Of a stretch of DNA of 48,501 nt, positions 34,371 to 43,065 are shown piece by piece. The translations under genes were made by a program, and so were the position numbers. The stretch covers positions 1-48,501 of the forward strand of contig NZ_JHZB01000030.1 of the NCBI RefSeq assembly GCF_000621145.1, read 5' to 3'. This DNA is from Desulfobulbus elongatus DSM 2908. GTDB lineage: Bacteria > Desulfobacterota > Desulfobulbia > Desulfobulbales > Desulfobulbaceae. Below the pieces are notes generated by a model. It worked only from the letters and a program-made list of their open reading frames with translations, did not search any database and was not told the DNA's origin. Positions within the stretch are counted from its first letter, which is position 1. Every line of letters begins with the position of its first letter.

Positions 34371-35611
34371 TGCAGCGGCGAATGGAGCAGGTGTGCCTGT
34401 GGCTGCACATGGCGCTCGCCTTTTTTCTTCCTCTTTCGACCTCGGCCGTCAGCGTGGCGGCGTGCCTCATCCTGCTCTGTGGTCTGCTTGAAGGAAGGTA
34501 TGCCGAGAAGTTGCGGGAGATGGCCGCCAGCCCGCTCGGTCGCGCGGTCCTCGTCTATGCCGTGGTGCTGCTCCTCGGTTTGTGCTGGACCGAATCCCTT
34601 CAGGATGGCCTGGCCGTCATTCGCAAGCAGTGGAAGGTGATGCTGGCGCCTTTTCTGCTCACAACCATCCGCTGGGAATGGCGGCAGCGGTATGTCGTCG
34701 CCTTCATCGCCGGGGTGACCGCCACCATGCTCGCCGTTTCGCTGGATCAATTCGACTTGTTGCAGAAGGGCTTGTCCGAGGATGAACTCTTCTTCCACAC
34801 CCTGACCATCCAGTTGCAGTACACGCCGATGCTGGCCTTTGCCATCTATCTCCTGGCGCATCAACTCCTGTGGGGCGGGAAAAACGGCTGGCAATGGTGG
34901 GGCCTGCTGGCCTTTGCCGCTCTTCTGACCGTTCACCTGTTCACAACGATGGGGCGGGCGGGGCACTGCGCCTTTTTCGTGCTGATGGCCGTGCTGCTGT
35001 TTCAGTATTACCGGAAGAATGTGCTCAGGGCCGGCCTGATTGCCGCGGTGCTCTTTCCGCTTGTTTTTACGGCGGCCTATCGTCTGAGCCCGGTGTTCCA
35101 GGGGCGCATGGACGCGATTGTCGAGAATATCCGGACTTTCCGCGACAACCCCAACACTTCTGTCGGCCTGCGCCTGCACTACTGGACGATCTCGTGGCAG
35201 ATCATCAGACAGTCACCCTGGATCGGAGTGGGGACCGGCGATTTCGCCTCTGCCTACAGCGCGATGAACGAGAGCGTCTCGCCCGGCGTGCCGACGACCA
35301 ACAACCCGCACAACCAGTATGTTTTTCTTACGGTGCAGCTCGGCGTCCTCGGGCTGTTGAGCCTGTTGGGCCTGTTGTTCGTCCATTTCCGTCGGGCCGG
35401 TCGGATCGTGGACGGCTGGGAAAGGATCCGCCTCGCCTTTCCTGTCTTTTTCATGGTGATCATGTGCTTTGAATCCTATCTCAATCTCGTCGGCACCGGT
35501 TTCCTCTTCTCCCTGATGAGCGCGATCCTCTTCAAGAATCCCCAGCCGCTCAGACCGGCCGTCACCCAGGGGGAGGTGCCCGCCACAACCCCGATGGTCC
35601 AGGAGGCGTGA
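34370..35611 (+). CDS. O-antigen ligase family protein (WaaL-like)
   Basis: A 413-residue polytopic membrane protein with roughly 10-12 helices. The Wzy_C/WaaL-type periplasmic loop contains NPNTSVGLRLHYWTISWQII and WIGVGTGDFASAY, followed by NNPHNQYVFLTVQLGVLGL where the NPHNxY histidine is typical of the ligases. It should join O-antigen or sugars to lipid A-core on the periplasmic face. Position between msbA and a heptosyltransferase-like gene supports this. A polymerase or teichuronic-type ligase is less likely. Confidence 0.85.
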   Translation: MQRRMEQVCLWLHMALAFFLPLSTSAVSVAACLILLCGLLEGRYAEKLREMAASPLGRAVLVYAVVLLLGLCWTESLQDGLAVIRKQWKVMLAPFLLTTIRWEWRQRYVVAFIAGVTATMLAVSLDQFDLLQKGLSEDELFFHTLTIQLQYTPMLAFAIYLLAHQLLWGGKNGWQWWGLLAFAALLTVHLFTTMGRAGHCAFFVLMAVLLFQYYRKNVLRAGLIAAVLFPLVFTAAYRLSPVFQGRMDAIVENIRTFRDNPNTSVGLRLHYWTISWQIIRQSPWIGVGTGDFASAYSAMNESVSPGVPTTNNPHNQYVFLTVQLGVLGLLSLLGLLFVHFRRAGRIVDGWERIRLAFPVFFMVIMCFESYLNLVGTGFLFSLMSAILFKNPQPLRPAVTQGEVPATTPMVQEA

Positions 35612-35649
35612 GGCCGGCGCGGCCCGCCGCCGGCCCTGCGGATTGTCGT

Positions 35650-36735
35650 ATGGACGACCGACTCGACGGCAAACGAATCCTGCTGATCAAGCAGAGTTCG
35701 CTGGGGGATGTCATCCACGCCCTGCCGGTGGCGCATGCATTGAAACGCTGCGCGCCGTCGTGCCGCATCGGCTGGGTGGTGGAAGCGGCGTTTGCCTCCC
35801 TTGTGGCGCGCGATCCGGCGGTCGACGAGGTCTATCCCATTCATGTGCCCTCGACCAGCGATCCTGATGCCACCAGGGGTGCCTATTTCCGCGCCTGCAC
35901 CGCCACCATCGGCGTGCTGGCGCGCTTGCGCGCCGCCTTCCGCCAAGCCCCCTACGATTGGGTGCTCGATCTCCACGCCTCCTTTCGCAGCGGCCTGTTC
36001 GCCCTGATGAACCCCGGCGGCGTGCGGGTCGGGTTCGGCGATGCCAGGGAGTTGAACACCCTGTTTCAGCACCGCCTGCTCACGGTGGCGTCCGGGCCCA
36101 TGCACGCGGTGGACAAGAACCTGCTTTTCTGTTCGTTTTTTGGTTGTTCCGCCAGGGAAGAGGATTTGTATCTGGTCACCGACCGGAACGACGAGGACCA
36201 GGCCGAGGCGTTCCTGCGGGCATCCGGGATCGGTCCGGAACAGCGCTTCGTCTACGTCAATCCGGCCGCGCGCTGGCAATCCAAGTTCTGGATCGCATCG
36301 CGCTGGAGCGCGCTCTGCGACCTGCTGGAGTCAGCCGGGGTGCGGACCGTCTTCGGCGGCAGTCCCGGCGATCGCGCCCACATCGAGACCATCGTGACAG
36401 ACATGCGCCATGAACCGGCCGTTGCCGCCGGCCGCCTGAGCCTGATGGCCTCGGCCGCCCTGATGAAAAAGGCGGCGGCCTATGTCGGGGTTGATACCGG
36501 GCCGATGCATATGGCCGCCATGGCGGGCACGCCGGTGGTGGCCCTGTTCGGCCCCACCCATCCGGAGCGGGTGGGACCGTATGGGATGCACAACGCGGTC
36601 ATTCAGGCGGAGGGGCTCGATTGCCTCTGCTGCCGGAAACGGGTCTGCGCCCAGCAGCGGTGCATGGAGGGGATTACCGTGGAGAGGGTCTACGATCGGG
36701 TCATGACCCTGATCGGGGAGGTCACTCCTCGGTGA
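35650..36735 (+). CDS. Glycosyltransferase family 9, LPS heptosyltransferase-like
   Basis: A 361-residue GT9 enzyme that adds ADP-heptose to the LPS core. Signatures are ILLIKQSSLGDVIHALPVAH at the start and YVGVDTGPMHMAAMAGTPVV then ALFGPTHPERVGPYG in the donor site. The C-terminal cluster LDCLCCRKRVCAQQRCM with several cysteines resembles that in WaaF-type members. A GTG at 35608 overlapping the waaL-like stop is an alternative start but its ribosome site lies only 1 nt away, so the ATG at 35650 is chosen. Which heptose is transferred is undetermined. Ends convergently overlapping the next gene by 14 nt. Confidence 0.88.
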   Translation: MDDRLDGKRILLIKQSSLGDVIHALPVAHALKRCAPSCRIGWVVEAAFASLVARDPAVDEVYPIHVPSTSDPDATRGAYFRACTATIGVLARLRAAFRQAPYDWVLDLHASFRSGLFALMNPGGVRVGFGDARELNTLFQHRLLTVASGPMHAVDKNLLFCSFFGCSAREEDLYLVTDRNDEDQAEAFLRASGIGPEQRFVYVNPAARWQSKFWIASRWSALCDLLESAGVRTVFGGSPGDRAHIETIVTDMRHEPAVAAGRLSLMASAALMKKAAAYVGVDTGPMHMAAMAGTPVVALFGPTHPERVGPYGMHNAVIQAEGLDCLCCRKRVCAQQRCMEGITVERVYDRVMTLIGEVTPR

Positions 36736-37525
36736 CGCGCGGCAGCGGCGGGGAGGGCGGCGGGGTCCAGCGGGAGCGCAGCTCGTGGAACTTGGCGTAC
36801 TTGTAGAAGGTGCCCTCGAAGTTGTACAGGGCGATGATGAAGCCCGGCCAGCCGTCGAGAATGCCCCGTTTGAGGAAATACATGTGACAGAAGGACCAGA
36901 TGCCGTGGGCCAGGGCGGTCCACAGTGAGCAATTGCCGCGACCGGTCAGGGCCAGCTTGTCGGCCCCGAGGGTGGAGTATTTGTTGGCCTTGTGCAGCAG
37001 CTCCTCCAGCCGTTTGAAGGGAAACTGCCAGATCGCGTGACGCAGATAGCCCACCGGCCGGTTGGTGACCACGCTGAATTCCTCGTGCACCGGGTCGTCT
37101 TCCTTGAAGACCAGGGCGCCTTTTTTAAACAGCTGGGGCTGGCGGTAATCGGGGTAGAACCCGGAGTGGCGGATCCAGCGGCCCATGAAGAAATTCCGGC
37201 GGGGGACATAGTAGGCGTCGGCTCTCGGGTCGCGGAGGCAGGCCAGGATCTCGTCCCGCGCCTCGGGCGTGCAGCGCTCGTCGGAATCGAGCGAGAAGAT
37301 CCAGTCGTGGGTGCAGGCGGCCATGGCCCGGTTGCGCAGGTCGCCGAATCCCCGAAAGGGAATCTGCACCACCCGGGCACCCAGTTCCTCGGCCAGGGCG
37401 GCGGTGTTGTCCTGGCTGTGGGAGTCGGCCACCACGATCTCGTCGGCCCAGAGCACCGAGCGGATGGCATCCTGGATCTTGTCGGCCTCGTTGTAGGCGA
37501 TGATGTAGACAGAAACCTTGTTCAT
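36722..37525 (-). CDS. Glycosyltransferase family 2, WaaE/KdtX-like
   Basis: A 267-residue inverting GT2 enzyme. The nucleotide-sugar fold is plain: VSVYIIAYNEADKIQDAIRS, DEIVVADSHSQDNTAALAEE and the DxD-like metal site FSLDSDERCTPEARDEI. YYVPRRNFFMGRWIRHSGFY and PDYRQPQLFKKG are characteristic of WaaE/KdtX-like LPS core glucosyl- or heptosyltransferases. The ATG at 37525 overlaps the pilB-like stop codon (ATGA), hence co-translation, while the gene faces the LPS cluster. The acceptor is probably the LPS inner core. Confidence 0.88.
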   Translation of the reverse strand: MNKVSVYIIAYNEADKIQDAIRSVLWADEIVVADSHSQDNTAALAEELGARVVQIPFRGFGDLRNRAMAACTHDWIFSLDSDERCTPEARDEILACLRDPRADAYYVPRRNFFMGRWIRHSGFYPDYRQPQLFKKGALVFKEDDPVHEEFSVVTNRPVGYLRHAIWQFPFKRLEELLHKANKYSTLGADKLALTGRGNCSLWTALAHGIWSFCHMYFLKRGILDGWPGFIIALYNFEGTFYKYAKFHELRSRWTPPPSPPLPRVTEE

Positions 37526-39768
37526 GCCTGGCGCACCACCTGCGGCGGACGGACTTTGGTGGCGCTGGCGAGTTGGACCACGATGCGGTCGGTCTTGTGG
37601 AGCCGCTCTACCAGGGTCCGGAACAGATGCCTGGAGACGTCCGGATACTTCTCGATCAACTCCGCCAGCTTGTTGCCCGGATAGCGTTTGATGGTGCACC
37701 GGCCCACCGAAATGATCGAGGCGGAGCGCGGCTCGTCCAGGATGGCGGCCATCTCGCCGAAGTATTCACCCGGCTCGGTGATCTCGGCGATCTTCTTGCC
37801 GGAGCGGAGCACGGCCACCTTGCCCCTGATCAGCTTGAAAAAGTCCTTGTCCTTGTTGCCTTCCTGAATCACCACGTCACCGTCCTCGTATTCCTCCACG
37901 TCCGGATTGACTAGATAAGCGGGCAGACTGTCCTCGTGGGCCACCGTCCGCTTCAACACCTCCTCCAGGCTGGTGATGCCTTCGCGGGCCTTTTGCAGGC
38001 CAGCCTCGCGGAGGGTGTACATGCCTTCCTGCATGGCCACCTTGCGCAGCTGCTCCTCGGAGACCTCGGCCTGGATGGCCTGGGCCACCGCTTCCGTCAC
38101 CTCCATCAGCTCGAAGAAGCCGACCCGGCCCTTGTATCCGAGGCCGTTGCATTCCGGGCATCCCTTGGCCTTGAACAGTTTGAGTTCGTCCAGCTCGCTT
38201 TCCTTGAACCCGGCGTTCAGCAGCGTCTGCCTGTCGTATTCGGCTGGCATCTTGCATTTCGTGCAGAGTCGCCGTCCCAGGCGCTGGGAAAGCACCATGG
38301 TGAGCGAGGAGGCCAGGATGTACGGCGGGATACCGATATCCACCATACGGCTGACCGTGGCCGGCGAGTCGTTGGTGTGCAGGGTGGAGAACACCAGGTG
38401 GCCGGTCATGGCCGCCTTCATCGCGATTTCGGCGGTTTCGATGTCGCGGATCTCGCCGACCATGATGATGTCCGGATCCTGGCGGAGAAAGGCCTTCAGC
38501 GCCGCGGCGAAGGTCATGCCGACCTCGGCGTTGACGTTGACCTGGTTGATGCCCTTGAAGTTGAACTCCACCGGGTCTTCCGCGGTGAGGATCTTGATGT
38601 CCTCGTTGTTGAGTGAGTTCAGCGCGGAATAGAGAGTCACGGTCTTGCCCGAACCGGTGGGGCCGGTGACCAAAAGCAGGCCCTGCGGCCGGTTGAGGCA
38701 CCGTCTCAGGGCGGCGAAGGTGTTCTTGGTGAATCCGAGCTTGGTCAGGTCCACATTGAGGGAATCCTTGTCCAGGATACGCAGGACGATGCCCTCGCCG
38801 TGGAGGAGCGGCAGGGTGGAGACGCGGAAGTCGACCGCCCGGTTGCGGCCCAGCCGGATCTTGATGCGGCCGTCCTGGGGCACCCGCCGCTCGGTGATGT
38901 TGAGGCCGGCGAGAATCTTCATTCGGGCGGCCATGGCGTTCTTGATGGTCAGCGGCAGATTCATCGACTTGAACAGCGAGCCGTCCTTGCGGTAGCGGAC
39001 CTGCATGGTCTTTTCGAAGGGCTCGATGTGAATGTCGCTGACGCCCTCGTGCACCGCCTTGACCAGAATGCCGTTTACCAGCTTGATGATGGGCGCGTCC
39101 GAGGCGGAAAACTGTTCGTAGGCGTTGTCGTCGGTACCGCCGCTATCGAACTCGAAATCCTCGGCGGCGTCGGACACCAGGGCGCCGAAGTCATCGACCT
39201 GACTGACCGTGTCCTCTTCGGCCTCGGCCTCGGATTTGAAGAAGGACTGATACTCCTCGTCGCTGATATGATAGTATTTTTTGTACGCCTCGATGATGTC
39301 CTTGGCAGTGGACACGCAGACGTTGAGATGTTTCTGGACAATGTCCTGGAGCTGCTCGACCTCCACCGTGTCGGTGGGTTCGGTCATGGTCACCTGCAGG
39401 GTGTTGCCGGCCAGCCGGAGGGGCAGGCACATGAACTGCCTGGCGGTTTCGTAGGGGACCAGTTGCAGGGCTTCCTTGCTCGGCACTTCCTGGTCGAGCG
39501 CGACCAGGGTGTAGTTGTGCATGCGGCTGAGGAAGTTGGGGATGGTGTCCCGTTCGATGACGCCGCTTTCCAGCAGAATCCGGCTGAGCCGTTCGCCGGT
39601 TTTTTTCTGGATCGCCTTGGCTTCCTCAAACTGGGTCAGGGTGATGTAGCCGGCCTTGCTCAGCAACTCGCCGATCTTGAGCCTGCCGGCACCCGATTGG
39701 TCCTTGACCGTCTTTTTCAGCGAGCCTTTCTGGGCGTCTGGCGCGGATTGTCCTGGTTTGAGAGCCAT
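37522..39768 (-). CDS. PilB/GspE-type ATPase fused to a cyclic-nucleotide-binding domain
   Basis: A 748-residue protein. The N-terminal MshEN-like domain (about 30-165; GELLSKAGYITLTQFEEAKA) is followed by a type II secretion/type IV pilus assembly ATPase. That part has Walker A VTGPTGSGKTVTLYSAL (about 367), Walker B/Asp box DPDIIMVGEIRDIETAEIA, the His box TGHLVFSTLHTNDSPATVSR and a zinc tetracysteine (CTKCKMP ... CPECNGLGYKGR). The C-terminal ~118 residues (about 631-735) form a cNMP-binding fold: DVVIQEGNKDKDFFKLIRG and EYFGEMAAILDEPRSASIIS, with the GE and RSAS ligands of the phosphate cassette. This C-terminal fusion is unusual for PilB. The co-translated gene is an LPS glycosyltransferase rather than other pilus genes, so which machine it powers is open. 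Confidence 0.88.
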   Translation of the reverse strand: MALKPGQSAPDAQKGSLKKTVKDQSGAGRLKIGELLSKAGYITLTQFEEAKAIQKKTGERLSRILLESGVIERDTIPNFLSRMHNYTLVALDQEVPSKEALQLVPYETARQFMCLPLRLAGNTLQVTMTEPTDTVEVEQLQDIVQKHLNVCVSTAKDIIEAYKKYYHISDEEYQSFFKSEAEAEEDTVSQVDDFGALVSDAAEDFEFDSGGTDDNAYEQFSASDAPIIKLVNGILVKAVHEGVSDIHIEPFEKTMQVRYRKDGSLFKSMNLPLTIKNAMAARMKILAGLNITERRVPQDGRIKIRLGRNRAVDFRVSTLPLLHGEGIVLRILDKDSLNVDLTKLGFTKNTFAALRRCLNRPQGLLLVTGPTGSGKTVTLYSALNSLNNEDIKILTAEDPVEFNFKGINQVNVNAEVGMTFAAALKAFLRQDPDIIMVGEIRDIETAEIAMKAAMTGHLVFSTLHTNDSPATVSRMVDIGIPPYILASSLTMVLSQRLGRRLCTKCKMPAEYDRQTLLNAGFKESELDELKLFKAKGCPECNGLGYKGRVGFFELMEVTEAVAQAIQAEVSEEQLRKVAMQEGMYTLREAGLQKAREGITSLEEVLKRTVAHEDSLPAYLVNPDVEEYEDGDVVIQEGNKDKDFFKLIRGKVAVLRSGKKIAEITEPGEYFGEMAAILDEPRSASIISVGRCTIKRYPGNKLAELIEKYPDVSRHLFRTLVERLHKTDRIVVQLASATKVRPPQVVRQA

Positions 39769-39950
39769 GGGTGCACTGATGTCCCTGCGAGAGGAATGGA
39801 ATGTGGTGATTTCGCAGTATTGTATAGCAAATAAAAAAACGGGTCAAAAAAGAAGAAACATTTTCAAAAAAGAGGGCCCGGCGGAAAAAACGGCCGGCGC
39901 TGGTCGTAGGGGGCGACGAACCGGCCGCGGCCGTCTTCTTTCTTCACGGA

Positions 39951-40886
39951 TCAGGAAAAGATGGCAGGATAACGCTGCCGCAGGGCCTCGGCAAGAGGAA
40001 TCATCACCTCGCGCATCGAGGGCTCGGCGGCGGGCGAGGTGCGGAGGGAGAGGATGTGGCGCCATTCGAGGAGGTTGGCGTAGACGATGATTTCGGTCTT
40101 GCAGGAATTGGGCAGCACGGTGCGGGCCGCCTGGGGCGAGGAGGTCTCGAGCAGGCGGAGATACCGGGCCTCCATCATCTCCATCGACTGCCGCCAGAGG
40201 GCGAATTCCTCGCTGTCTTCCTCGAAGAAGACCGGTTTGATGAAGGTGACCTCGTTGCCGAACTTGTCGGCGGAATAGCGGCAGTAGCGCTGGCTCTCCT
40301 GGAGGAAGGTGCAGGGCCGGTGGCGGACCAGTTCATGGGTAACCGCCCGGTTGACGATGAACCTGACCGCCAGGAACCGGTGTCTGGCGTGCATCGGCGG
40401 AGCGAGCCGGTCCACGGCGGCGAGGCCCATTTTCTCGATGGTTACCCCGACGGCGCGCTCCGGGTCCGCCGCCAGCGGCAGCGTCTCGAAGAAATAGGGG
40501 TGGCGGCTGTCGAGGAACCGGACAATGGCCAGGGAAATGGCATCGTCGGGGTGGAAGAGCAGCATCTCGCGAAAGGCGCGAACCGAGCCGGTGATCAGCA
40601 GTTGCCTGTCATCCAGCCGGTCGATGTGCAGAAATTTGGGCTGACGGAAAAAAAGGGCCTGGATGGGCTCCGGCGTGGCACAGGTGGCGATCAGCGTGGT
40701 CACCCCCATCTCCAGGACGGAATTGTGCCCGTTCTCCGCCATCTTCCTGACAAAGGGGATGGCCGAGCCGCTGTCGATCCGGTTTTCGCTTTTGTAGCAG
40801 ATCCGGCCGCAGTATTCGATGCGAACCGGAAGGGATTGCTGGTCAAGTTCATCTAAGATGGTGAAGCTTGGGGCAATGATGCGCAT
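39951..40886 (-). CDS. thyX: FAD-dependent thymidylate synthase ThyX
   Basis: Makes dTMP from dUMP with a flavin instead of the ThyA mechanism. The 311-residue product carries the ThyX motif RHRPCTFLQESQRYCRYS (RHRx7S type), the C-terminal AARTVLPNSCKTEIIVYANL and the N-terminal YCGRICYKSENR with HNSVLE. It is longer than the shortest ThyX proteins by an insertion around 90-150. It stands alone on its strand, about 70 nt after nifS and 180 nt before the pilB-like gene. No thyA is in view. Confidence 0.93.
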   Translation of the reverse strand: MRIIAPSFTILDELDQQSLPVRIEYCGRICYKSENRIDSGSAIPFVRKMAENGHNSVLEMGVTTLIATCATPEPIQALFFRQPKFLHIDRLDDRQLLITGSVRAFREMLLFHPDDAISLAIVRFLDSRHPYFFETLPLAADPERAVGVTIEKMGLAAVDRLAPPMHARHRFLAVRFIVNRAVTHELVRHRPCTFLQESQRYCRYSADKFGNEVTFIKPVFFEEDSEEFALWRQSMEMMEARYLRLLETSSPQAARTVLPNSCKTEIIVYANLLEWRHILSLRTSPAAEPSMREVMIPLAEALRQRYPAIFS

Positions 40887-40959
40887 GGCGGCTCGACGGG
40901 AAGGGGTTGTGAGGAAAGGCGCCGCCGGCCGGAACGCGGCGGCGCCACAGGACGGTGGC

Positions 40960-42144
40960 CTATTTGTCTTCCCAGAAGGGAGACAGGGCCCGCAGTTTGG
41001 TGATGATGTCGGGCATCCTGGCCAGCACGAAATCGACCTCCTCTTCGGTGTTGTAGATCGAGAGGCTGAAGCGGATCGAACCGTGCGCCGCGGTGAACGG
41101 CACGCCCATGGCGCGGAGCACGTGGGACGGCTCCAGGGAGCCGGAGGTGCAGGCCGAGCCGGAGGAGGCGCAGATGTTGAGCTGGTTCATGTGCAGGAGG
41201 ATGGCCTCGCCCTCGACATACTCGAAGCTGATGTTGGCGGTGTTGGGCAGGCGTTGGGTCGGATGTCCGTTGCGCAACGCCTTGGGCACCGTGCTCAGCA
41301 GTCCTTGTTCCAGCTTGTCGCGCAACGCCCGCACCCTGGTGTTCTCCTCCTCCATTTTCTCGGCCGCCAGGGCGCAGGCCCGGCCCAAGCCGATGATCGA
41401 GGCCACGTTTTCGGTACCGCCCCGGCGGCCGTGCTCCTGGTGGCCGCCGTTCATGAACGGGATATAGGGCGTGCCCTTGCGGACATAGAGCACGCCGATC
41501 CCCTTGGGGGCATGGAGCTTGTGGCCAGAAAGCGAGAGAAAATCGATGGCCGTTTCCCTGAGGTTGATCGGCACCTTGCCGACTGCCTGCACGGCATCGG
41601 TATGAAAGAGGACGCCCCGCTCCCTGGCGATCTGCGCCATCTCCTCCACCGGGAAGAGCACGCCGGTCTCGTTGTTGGCCCACATCACGCTGACAATGGC
41701 GGTGTCGTCGGTGAGGCTTTCCCGGTACCGCTGCATATCCAGGGTGCCGTCGGCGGCGACCGGCAGGCGGGTGACGTGGTATTTGCGGCCGGTGAAGATT
41801 TCCAGGTTGTCGCAGAGGTTCTTCACCGCCGGGTGCTCCACCCTGGTGGTGATCACATGGTTTTTCTCCGGGAAACTCTGGATGGCGGAGAGAATGGCGG
41901 TGGAATCGCTCTCGGTGCCGCAACTGGTGAACACGATCTCGCCGGGATCGGCGCCGAGCAGATCGGCGATCTGCTGGCGGGCCTGGCTGATCGCCTGGCC
42001 GACCTGGCCGCCGAAGGTATGCATGGAGGAGGGGTTGCCGTAAAACTGGGTCAGGTAGGGCATCATGGCGTCCAGCACCTCGGGGGCGATCCGGGTGGTG
42101 GCGTTGTTGTCCATGTAGATGACCTGCTCGGGTAGCACCGCCAT
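40960..42144 (-). CDS. nifS: Cysteine desulfurase NifS/IscS
   Basis: A 394-residue PLP enzyme that supplies sulfur for Fe-S clusters. The start YMDNNATTRIAPEVLDAMMP, the PLP lysine region LSLSGHKLHAPKGIGVLYV, and the active-site cysteine loop SSGSACTSGSLEPSHVLRA are all present. The ATG at 42144 overlaps the nifU stop (TAATG), so the desulfurase and scaffold are coupled. An in-frame extension upstream overlaps nifU in another frame and is a shadow. Given no other nif genes, general Fe-S assembly (NIF-type system as in other anaerobes) is the likely role; in a selenium user it could also supply selenium. Confidence 0.95.
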   Translation of the reverse strand: MAVLPEQVIYMDNNATTRIAPEVLDAMMPYLTQFYGNPSSMHTFGGQVGQAISQARQQIADLLGADPGEIVFTSCGTESDSTAILSAIQSFPEKNHVITTRVEHPAVKNLCDNLEIFTGRKYHVTRLPVAADGTLDMQRYRESLTDDTAIVSVMWANNETGVLFPVEEMAQIARERGVLFHTDAVQAVGKVPINLRETAIDFLSLSGHKLHAPKGIGVLYVRKGTPYIPFMNGGHQEHGRRGGTENVASIIGLGRACALAAEKMEEENTRVRALRDKLEQGLLSTVPKALRNGHPTQRLPNTANISFEYVEGEAILLHMNQLNICASSGSACTSGSLEPSHVLRAMGVPFTAAHGSIRFSLSIYNTEEEVDFVLARMPDIITKLRALSPFWEDK

Positions 42145-42980
42145 TACTTGTCCTCCTCGACGATCAGGCTTTCCAGAACCTGTTCGCGCAGCTTTCTCTC
42201 CACGTATTCTTTCAGGGTGGTCCGCGACGAATGGCAGTTGGCGCAGGAGCCGCGCAGCGACACGGTGACGAAATCGCCGTCCACGTCGATCAGGCGGATG
42301 TCGCCGCCGTCCTTTTTCAGGGTCGGTTTGATCTCCCGCTCGACGACCTCCTCGATCTTCTTGATCTTTTCCAGGGTGGTCATGCGTTTTTTCTTGGCCA
42401 CGCCCGTGGGCTGGCCGGCTTCCCCGGCCATCGTCTCGGTGAGCAGCGCCCGCAGTTTGCCCTCGCACTTGCCGCAGCCGCCGCCGGCCTTGGTGAAGTT
42501 GGTGATGTCCTCCACCGAGGTCAGCGCATTTTCCCGGATGGCGCGGATGATCTCCAGGTCGGTGACGCCGAAGCATTCGCACACCACCTCACCCTGCGCC
42601 ATGGGCAGGATGGCGCCGGTATAGTCGGCGATGGCCGCCTCCAGGGCCTCGCGGCCCATGACCGAGCAGTGCATTTTTTCCTTGGGCAGGCCGCCCAGGG
42701 CCCTGGCGATGTCGTCGTTGGTCAGCCTCTTGGCGTCCTCCAGCTTCATGCCCTTGAGCATCTCGGTGAGCATCGAGGAGGAGGCGATGGCCGAGGCGCA
42801 GCCGAAGGTCTTGAATTTGGCGTCGGTGATCACCTGGTTCTCGTCGACCTTGATGGTCAGCCGCAGGGCGTCGCCGCAGGCGATGGAGCCGACGTTGCCC
42901 ACGCCGTCGGCATCCTCGATCTCGCCGACATTGCGGGGGTTGATGAAATGGTCCTGAACTTTATCGGTATATTCCCACAT
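42144..42980 (-). CDS. nifU: Fe-S cluster scaffold NifU
   Basis: A 278-residue scaffold with three parts. The IscU-like N-domain starts YTDKVQDHFINPRNVGEIED and has cysteines in SIACGDAL, FKTFGCASAIA and KMHCSVMG. A central [2Fe-2S] BFD-like domain contains EVVCECFGVTD and GGGCGKCEGKL. The C-terminal NifU domain includes GGDIRLIDVDGDFVTVSLRG with CANCHSS. This full-length architecture is typical of NIF-type machinery in anaerobes. It is directly coupled to nifS downstream. Confidence 0.96.
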   Translation of the reverse strand: MWEYTDKVQDHFINPRNVGEIEDADGVGNVGSIACGDALRLTIKVDENQVITDAKFKTFGCASAIASSSMLTEMLKGMKLEDAKRLTNDDIARALGGLPKEKMHCSVMGREALEAAIADYTGAILPMAQGEVVCECFGVTDLEIIRAIRENALTSVEDITNFTKAGGGCGKCEGKLRALLTETMAGEAGQPTGVAKKKRMTTLEKIKKIEEVVEREIKPTLKKDGGDIRLIDVDGDFVTVSLRGSCANCHSSRTTLKEYVERKLREQVLESLIVEEDK

Positions 42981-43065
42981 GGCAAATCTCGATGGTGATG
43001 GGTTGTCGATGCGTGCAAACCCCTTGTTGTCCGAGGGAACAGGGGGGCGAATTCACCTTGCTACA

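Noticed and set aside
40960-42984. nifU-nifS taken as evidence of nitrogen fixation
   Set aside because: No other nif genes are present, and NIF-type NifU/NifS pairs serve general Fe-S assembly in many anaerobes.
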